Positions 34,237-43,289 of a stretch of DNA of 43,289 nt are shown piece by piece. The stretch is from Silene noctiflora (Eukaryota; Streptophyta; Magnoliopsida; Caryophyllales; Caryophyllaceae), in NCBI GenBank assembly GCA_009801015.1, contig VHZZ01000107.1, forward strand, positions 53,999 through 97,287, given 5' to 3'. The notes beneath the pieces are model-generated. The model was not told where the DNA came from and made no database searches. It worked only from the letters and a program-made list of their open reading frames with translations. The position numbers were made by a program, and so were the translations under genes. The first letter of the stretch is position 1; every line of letters begins with the position of its first letter.

Positions 34237-35296
34237 TTTAACCACTCCCTTCCCTTGGAGGATTGGATGGATTCATTTCCCTATGAGAATCTATGGTCCA
34301 CACCACAAGGCAAAGAACAAGAATCTTAGGGTTTAGTGCTTGGATCGAGGGACGGGTATAGTTCGGTTTGGATCAGGTTAATCATGGCTATACGTTAGTT
34401 TAAGTTTAACTTATAGTTAGATTGATCTTCGATCCAAATTCAAACTAGTTTGTAGCCGAAACTTAATAATGTATTTTGTGTCCAATGTTGATCTTTTAAC
34501 CTAATCCAAATCCAAAGCTGACACAAAATCCAATTTAAAATCTAATTCGACTCATCAATCGGATATTATTTATTATCTAGTAGCTAAAATAAAATCTCCA
34601 AAATGGCAAATTCTAATATCGTGAATTTAGATTGGGTCATATTCGTTTATCATGGATCCCTAAAGTGTACATAACGGTTTTGGTTTGCTTCTTGAATACA
34701 TCCTCCTTTGTCTCATTTAGCATATTAAACCTGCTTAAAATTTAAGGCGAATACTATCGCCTTATTTGACAATCCTAAGTGGTAACTTCACTGATTGTCT
34801 CATACACACAAATTCTTATTTCAAATGAACCATTTTTGTCTGAACAATAAAACGGAGTTTCGAGACCATTTCTTTTGTCAAATACGACCATAATAGTTCA
34901 GCAAGTGTTTACAGCCTATGGTAACCACTTTTTTTTTGTTTTCTTCAGAAGTAGTCACTTTTATATAAAGTGATTTCAAAATTGCTTCTTATTATTTCAG
35001 AAGAAAATAACCCGTCTTAAGAAAGACGTATTCGTTACGGAGTAGAATATACTACTACCACTAATTATGCAGATTCGTTTGGTGATTTGTGAAGGAGGAA
35101 TGATTGTCTTGACTACTCCAATAGTATTATAGTCAGCTTTGCTCCACGAAAGCAGCCACGCATGGCTCGCATGCCACTCTGAATTTCCACATTGGCAACT
35201 CATCACTACTTTAGGCCCACCTCCTTTTATCGTCCAATCGCGTTCCGGAAAAAAATCTCAATATCGTATTCGTCTAGAAGAAAAACAAAAATTGTG

Positions 35297-35439
35297 GGGT
35301 GGTCAAACACTCTTCCCGACTAGTCCGGCCATCACTCGGGTCGAGGGCCGGGCACGGGTCAAGGAAATGATACCCGGCCCACCCTCAGCCACGACCCGTC
35401 TTAGACCTTACCCGGGCCGGCCCAAATGTCTGACCACCC
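35297..35439. mobile_element. GC-rich short inverted-repeat element
   Basis: The ends GGGTGGTCAAACA and TGTCTGACCACCC are 13-bp inverted repeats with one mismatch, bounding 143 bp. The interior is unusually GC-rich for this window, with CGGGCCGG and GCCGGGC motifs. No target duplication is visible, so assignment to a hAT-like MITE is tentative. Confidence 0.5.
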
Positions 35440-36324
35440 GTCCACCCCTTATGATCTGCCATAAGAACACACGTTAGAAAAGCCGTTTAAACAAATAATC
35501 CTACAAATCATTTCGCTTTAACGAATACTTTAAGGAATAAAAAAGAAAAAAGTGGGGGCTATTATTCTCTCAACTTGCTTTGTAAACTTAGACCAAGCAA
35601 TTTGGTGTTTGGAAAGGTACATGAAAGTATGAAACAATGAATACATATGGGGAAGGGTTTATGTGGTTACTGGTTAGACCATCCGCAGCCATGAGATTAT
35701 TACAATTACAATGGCATAAGCCTTACAACGAAGAGACGTCGTATTCCGCCTTCATTACTTTTCAACATTATTTTTAGTAGTGGCCGAAGAAACGAGTTGA
35801 TACGAAACCACTATAATTGCAAATGAATGAAATGATCAAAAACCTTCGAAGTCATGACCCAAGGCTAAAACGACTCAAATAACCACCAGGTTAGATTGCG
35901 AGAAGGGTGAGTGCAACTGTGCAAGTAATAAAAGGGGTATAAGGCGCTACATGTCTGGTGCAACAGGCAAATCTGCAATTGCTTGCGTACAAAACGTAAT
36001 AACATCTCATGTCATGTAGTTTGTTGAAGTTCTTTCTCGATCAAGTAAAGTATCAAGTACTCCGTACATTTTATGCAACGAACCATGTGAGACCACCCAA
36101 AATTCATAATGTATTCCTCAAAAAGACTTATAGGGTGAATAGGTTAGTTTCGATATAAGAAACACCTCAAATAGATTTCAAAAGGGAGAAAAGACATTCA
36201 TGAAAAATAGTCAGAAACATTACATAAATAAGATGTCGCCTGTGGTGAGTTTCGCAAGGAAGAACACATACCAGAAGATCTGAAAAGATTTTTCACATTC
36301 CCAAATCGGTAATATCTGCATCAG

Positions 36325-39032
36325 TCATACCACAGCGACAACATACGCATTCCAAGCATCTTGTTGCTGAAAACTTGAGACCTCTTCGTATTTATCATCT
36401 CGTGAGGTGCCAAATCCCCGGATGCTTCTGTTTGTCTCAGTATCAGGCATTTCTCTTATCCAAAAATGAACCCTTTTAAATCCAGCTTCTTCCAAACAGT
36501 CCCTTATCTCAGGCAAGGACCATCTGCAATTCAAGAACGGCAGTAGGAACTTAAAGTCTATTGTATCCAATAACTTAAATCATAAAGGCAGACGGCAGTA
36601 AGAATTTAAGCTCTAGTGTATCCAATAACTTAAATCATAAACCAACAGTACGACAATACCTAATACTACCTCAACCGCCACACAAATATTGGCGCAACAA
36701 CTCCTAACTTTGTTTTCGTTAACCAAAATTTGGGTGGCAATATTTCATTGAACTAGAGAAAAGTAAGCCATAATCAAGCTTTTACCGTCAGAAATAAAAC
36801 GAGAGGTGCTAAGAAAGGAGGAATGAACATGACTTACAGCCTCCAACTATAGGAGAAAGCATTGCGTATTTTTTTCTGTGGCTTGTGCAGCTGGTAATGG
36901 AGACTAATTCTGGTCATACGCTGAACTACATCAAATCCTGCTTGCTCCCAGGTATACTGCACGCATGGATACAGATGGATAATATCAGGTCACAAAAATA
37001 AACACATGAATATCCGTCTAAGAAACAAAAATAAACAGGCTGTATGTAATTACATTGGGACAACGTTTTAGGAAAAGTAAACCTCATGAAAAAGGATTCG
37101 AATTACAAGTTCAACCCCTCCCAATAATTGCATGCATATAGACTACCCTGTGAACCAGAACCGTACTAGAAGTATGCAACCTTGATAGACGAAAACATAC
37201 CGTAAAATTGGGGAATTTTCGCTGGAGCTTCAATTCCTGCTCAGATGAGGAACCGCCATATAGATCCATGACAAATATGCCACCCTTTTTAGACAAAGAA
37301 TCACGGGCGTGCTTGAAATATAGAACGAGCTCTTTTCGCTTATGCAGGCAGCAACAGCTGTAGTTGAAAGCACAGATAATATCCCTTCCCGACGATGGCA
37401 CTGACGACACTTCTTCTGAAGTATCTTGTGTCACATCTTTGGCTTCATCGATGGTAACTTTTTGAATGAGATCCTCAGAACTTGATTTAACTAGTCTAGC
37501 TTCACGAGGCTGCAGAACATTTCCATGGAAGAGGGAGATTCTGGAACTATTGTCACTACCAACATCCTCAAAATTGTGTTCCATGCACCACACGAGTGCT
37601 TCATGGTCTAGATCCACACCTACAGCAGTTCTCCGGGAGTCGCTCTTTAGCCACTCTGTGCTGTTACACATAAGGTAATACTTAGAATGGATCAGCATTT
37701 GACATTGATTATAATTTGAAACATTCCATGCAGAGAAACACTAAGTATACAAATCTAATATTTAAGTGCTGAAAGTACGTCTTGCTTACAACCGTTGTAA
37801 GTTACAACGAAGGGGTAGTTTACCTGAGAAGAGCAGTGCCACAAAAGTCCTCCTGGAGATGAAGAGGAGCCCTCCCTCCAACATACATCAAGAAGAACTT
37901 CTGCAAGTAGCTTATGTCCCCTTTTGGTGACTACAACCAAACAAATTACATGAAAAATGAGTATACCATTCAGCAAATTCACAATACCAAGCAATACCTC
38001 AATCTAAAACCCGTCATTAAAATTCTTAAAGGGCGCTACTTTTACCCTCCATATAATTTACACATTACAAACTAGCATACGAGACAGTCTCATACAAAAT
38101 AAAGGGTAGCTATTCCCATACAAAAACCCATTAAATCCTTAAAGGGCACAAATTTCTACCCTCCACCAATAATTTACACATTACAAATTCGCATAGAAGA
38201 CGGTCTCATTTATAATAACGGGTAGCTACTAGCTAGTATGAGCAAGCAATGACCCCAATCTAAAACCCACTATTAAATCCTTAAAGGACACTACTTTCTA
38301 CCCTCCAATCTCCATCATACTATAATCTACACCGTTACAAATTCGCTAGCTAGTGTGAGCAAACAATGACCCAATTTACGCAGTTACAAATTCGCATATG
38401 AAACGGTCTCATACAATACCCCAATCTAAACCCCATCATTAAATCTTTTAAGGCCACTGCTTTCTACCATCCCCTATATAATTCACACATTAAAATTTCT
38501 CATACGAGACGGTCTCATAAATACTGCCTACTTAAGCCTCCTATCCAAATTGGACACTAAAGAACATAGCTTTACCCTCACTATTAAATCCATAAAAGGG
38601 CACTAATTTCTACACACCCCCATATAATTCACATACGAGACGGTCACATTACAAATTCTCATACGAGACGGTCTCATAACTAATGCCTACTTAAGCTTCC
38701 TATGAAAATTGGACAATAAAGAACACAACTTTACACTCATTATCAAAAAGGGTATCTAGTATAAGTAAGCAAACCTGGACAGACTGCTGATAAAGTGAGA
38801 ATTTGGAAGGAATTAGGGTTTTAGAATGATTTTTTGGGTCAATTTCTTCTTCATTATTATCTTCAACTTCTTCATTTTCTTCTGATTCATCATTTGATAA
38901 AGAAACAGAAGGTGGGTGATTCTCAGAAGAATTAATAAAGCTGGAATCTTCATCATCTGAAGCTAAATATGAGTTCCTTTGACGAGCTGATGGTTTTTGT
39001 TGATGCCTTTGTTTCTTGCTGTTCTTCCCCAT
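36325..39032 (-). CDS. Class I SAM-dependent methyltransferase of unknown substrate
   Basis: Five exons, 39032-38775, 37930-37824, 37660-37201, 36956-36838 and 36523-36325, give 1143 bases and 380 residues. Residues 1-20 are basic (MGKNSKKQRHQQKPSARQRN). Residues about 24-66 are acidic and Ser-rich (SDDEDSS, SEENEEVEDNNEEEID). The methyltransferase domain follows: SAM-binding motif I LQEDFCGTALLS (111-122), then AVGVDLDHEA with acidic Asp138, then IICAFNYSCCCLHKRKEL and GGIFVMDLYGG. The C-terminus holds WSLPEIRDCLEEAGF and a final QQDAWNAYVVAVV. Homologues occur across plants without an assigned substrate that I know of. The basic start could serve nuclear or nucleolar targeting (inference). 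The frame is open to an ATG at 39149, but MGKNSKK after an A-rich leader fits the family better. Confidence 0.85.
38000..38750. repeat. Degenerate tandem array in methyltransferase intron 1
   Basis: About five imperfect units of 110-170 bp share the order ATTAAATCCTTAAAGGGCAC, TTTCTACCCTCC, ATAATTTACACATTACAAAT and CATACGAGACGGTCTCAT. The last two units also carry GCCTACTTAAGC.TCCTAT and AATTGGACA.TAAAGAACA. The GAGACGGTCTC palindrome occurs in most units. The array fills most of the 844-bp first intron (37931-38774). Confidence 0.8.
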
Positions 39033-39755
39033 TTTTTTGTATGCAAGTTTTCTGAGTGTTTTGAGTGTGTTTTCTGGGGTTTTGACTTTTGAGAAGGGTT
39101 TTATCAAAGCTGGTCTTATCCGAATGACTCGGTCTAAATAACTCGACATGTATTCGATTGATATTTACACTTGATTCGAACATAAATTGACCTAACTCGA
39201 TGTTTACTGGGGTTGATAATGAGCCGAGCGCAAAGAGTTTGCTCAACTTGTGATCACGAAGTAAAGACTCGAGTTTAAGCCTATCTCCAGCTTACACGAG
39301 CTTGACAAAACAAAGCTCTTGTAGTTTGCGAGCTTAAACCTTGGTTTAAGCTAAATTCGAGTTTATTATAAGTGTTAAATTATCTTTTTCCTATATATGT
39401 TTCAATAAGTTGAAATTGGAATGTTATATACGGAGCATAACAACACTGCCCAAATCAATAACATTTCGTATGGTGAAACAGAGTAATTATGATGAATAAT
39501 AGTTTTATGAAATAAAAATAAGATATCACATAATGACACGAGTTCGAGCTGTTTGCAGCCCTTTTCAAGACAAAGCCTACGTTAACTCGGATGACTCCTT
39601 AAGTTCCCGAGGCGAGAGCGAGCTCAAATCAAACTCAATCTGGGTGAGTTTTAACCGACTATAACTTATTTATACACACTCTGTTTAATATTGTTGACTC
39701 GTTAAGTCATTGGCTCATTGAATTAACAACTAACATTAACATTAACATGATATGT
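39033..39755. other. Methyltransferase promoter side and spacer
   Basis: It should contain the methyltransferase leader and promoter. No TATA box is clear. Degenerate motifs such as GAGCTCG and TTCGAGCT suggest old repeats, but no ends can be fixed. No gene is supported. Confidence 0.4.
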
Positions 39756-40654
39756 TAAACCTGTCAAAACTCGTCTCAACCCTTAAACCTTACTTGACTA
39801 CTCGGTTTTTCACAGTCAAAGACATGTAAGCCTTGATCCGCGACTCAATTAAGTAAAGCCTAAAATGACCCGATATGTTAGAGTCGAACCCCGACTCGAC
39901 TCGTTTGACACAAGTCAAAGATAAATCACGATTATTCCCAAAATTTAAGTCAAAAAATTAATTTTAAAATCACTTCTAAAACAACTTTTATAGGAGTATT
40001 ATTTATAAATAAAAAAAACTATTACTTTTTAAAAATTTATAAGTGTTATTATAATAAGTATGATATAAGTAATCAATATAATTGTTTTGTTAATATTATA
40101 TAGTATAATATAATATTTAAAAATATATTTTTCGGTTTAAAAATAGGAAAAAAAAAATGTAACCAACATTTTTTTTTACTTGTATTCTCAACTTAAGTCT
40201 TAAACCGAGCTGAAAACCGACCCAAGTGTAACCATACCTGTACTTAGAGGTGTCCTCGGGCCGGGCCGGGCTGCTCTGGTCAGACTCTGAACCGGCCAGG
40301 GGGAGAGCGGGCTTGGCCGAGCCGGGCCGGGCTGGAAGAATGTTTGACCCAATCCAAATCCGTGGGCGGGCCGAGCTGCCGGGCCTGTGTAATTAATTTT
40401 TTAATTTTGTTTTTTTACTAAATAGGCAGACCAAGAGCGGGTCAGGCCTGAGATTCATGACCCCAGCCAGGTCAGGGAGGGGAGGTGGGTCGGCCGGGCC
40501 GACCAGGGCCGTGTGCTGGATGCTTAATCAGGTCGGGTCAGGCCGTGCTGATGACTATCTCTACCTGTACTCGATTTATCTTGTATTTTGACCAAACTAT
40601 ATAACCCGGGACTGAAATCGAAATACAACCCACCCGATTCGTTTGACAAGTCTT
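39756..40654. mobile_element. Degenerate hAT-like element upstream of SKD1
   Basis: The left end TAAACCTGTCAAAACTCG and the reverse-complemented right end AAGACTTGTCAAACGAATCG resemble the ends of the intact hAT element at 6124-6719. GACTCG and GACCCG motifs are spread through both arms and the middle is AT-rich. No target duplication is preserved and the outer limits are approximate. It is interrupted by the younger element at 40245-40563. Confidence 0.5.
40245..40563. mobile_element. Nested GC-rich hAT-type MITE with perfect 8-bp duplications
   Basis: A 319-bp segment starting TAGAGGTGTCCTCGGGCCGG and ending GGCCGTGCTGATGACTATCT plus CTA is flanked by identical 8-bp CCTGTACT at 40237-40244 and 40564-40571. 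The inverted ends are short and degenerate (TAGAG against CTCTA), but the 8-bp duplication and GGGCCGGGC subterminal repeats fit hAT elements. It is inserted inside the older element at 39756-40654. Confidence 0.75.
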
Positions 40655-40812
40655 TGGTCCATGTCACTATGCTCGCAAAAAAGGAGGAACTTTCCTCTCC
40701 TACACAAGTCACCCGTCACCCGTTATCGAATCCGATCAAATCGTCTCTCAAAAGTCCTCCATATTCCCCGATCGTCTTCCCCTTTCCCCCAATTCAATTC
40801 CACTTCCCATGT

Positions 40813-40832
40813 AACCCTAACCCTAACCCTAA
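40813..40832 (+). promoter_or_regulatory. Triple telomere-type repeat in the SKD1 leader
   Basis: Three consecutive AACCCT units plus AA lie 33 bases upstream of the SKD1 ATG. Each overlap contains the telo-box AAACCCTAA core minus its first A. Telo-box motifs near transcription starts are linked to expression in dividing cells; here the repeat is probably within the 5' UTR. Confidence 0.55.
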
Positions 40833-40864
40833 TCAATCCAATCTCCCCAATTCAATCATCCGAA

Positions 40865-43289
<2,425 letters not shown>

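Larger units (their letters stand above)
33078..36324. other. Repeat-rich spacer between SIA2 and the methyltransferase
   Basis: No gene is supported. It holds a degenerate Stowaway (34050-34236) and a GC-rich inverted-repeat segment (35297-35439). The part near 36200-36324 is probably the methyltransferase 3' UTR. Remaining sequence is AT-rich with no defined ends. Confidence 0.5.

Noticed and set aside
35139-35477. A 112-codon plus-strand frame
   Set aside because: Its Arg/Pro-rich translation comes from the GC-rich inverted-repeat element, not from a gene.
38000-38750. A CRISPR-like repeat-spacer array
   Set aside because: The units are long, degenerate and irregular, and the setting is a plant intron.
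39033-39149. An alternative upstream start (MSSYLDRV...) for the methyltransferase
   Set aside because: The A-rich leader immediately before MGKNSKK and the usual layout of the family favour the downstream ATG.

Overview
This is plant nuclear DNA: intron-bearing genes in AT-rich sequence, a nuclear-type tRNA-Trp, a plastid-targeted ferredoxin, telo-box and site II promoter motifs, and many small transposable elements (Stowaway, hAT, Helitron and SINE types). The repeated GAGACGGTCTC motifs near 38.0-38.7 kb and the dense Stowaway copies would fit a Caryophyllales eudicot, but that is inference. There is one gap of 841 Ns (27524-28364) and four isolated Ns in the last gene, so this looks like a draft assembly.

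Layout. 1-1.6 kb: no gene, one Stowaway-type element. 1.6-4.3 kb (-): root-type [2Fe-2S] ferredoxin with a 2.1-kb intron in its 5' UTR. 4.3-7.6 kb: transposon-rich spacer with a hAT element that has perfect 8-bp target duplications. 7.6-10.8 kb (-): RPL10A (ribosomal protein uL1), five coding exons, one GC-AG intron. 12.3-12.9 kb (+): small secreted proline-rich protein. 14.2-24.2 kb (-): a large gene, rebuilt here as 14 coding exons plus a non-coding first exon, for a 1164-residue nuclear-type protein of unknown function. 25.0-26.5 kb (-): membrane-anchored alpha/beta hydrolase. 28.8 kb (-): tRNA-Trp(CCA). 29.8-31.0 kb (-): GT29 sialyltransferase-like protein, SIA2 type. 31-36 kb: repeat-rich spacer with nested elements and a complete 401-bp Helitron-like element. 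36.3-39.0 kb (-): SAM-dependent methyltransferase whose first intron is mostly a degenerate tandem array. 39.7-40.6 kb: nested hAT-like elements. 40.9 kb to the end (+): first two exons of SKD1/VPS4; the gene runs off the window.

The genes are unrelated housekeeping and accessory genes. There is no operon or obvious functional cluster, and I found no convincing new multi-gene system. The unusual material is structural: a tandem duplication carrying part of the SKD1 Walker-A exon, two GC-AG introns, transposable elements touching gene ends and promoters, and a perfect 14-bp hairpin in a spacer. Exon borders were set by hand from splice signals, reading-frame continuity and remembered family sequences. 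The coding lengths of the complete genes all come out as whole numbers of codons.
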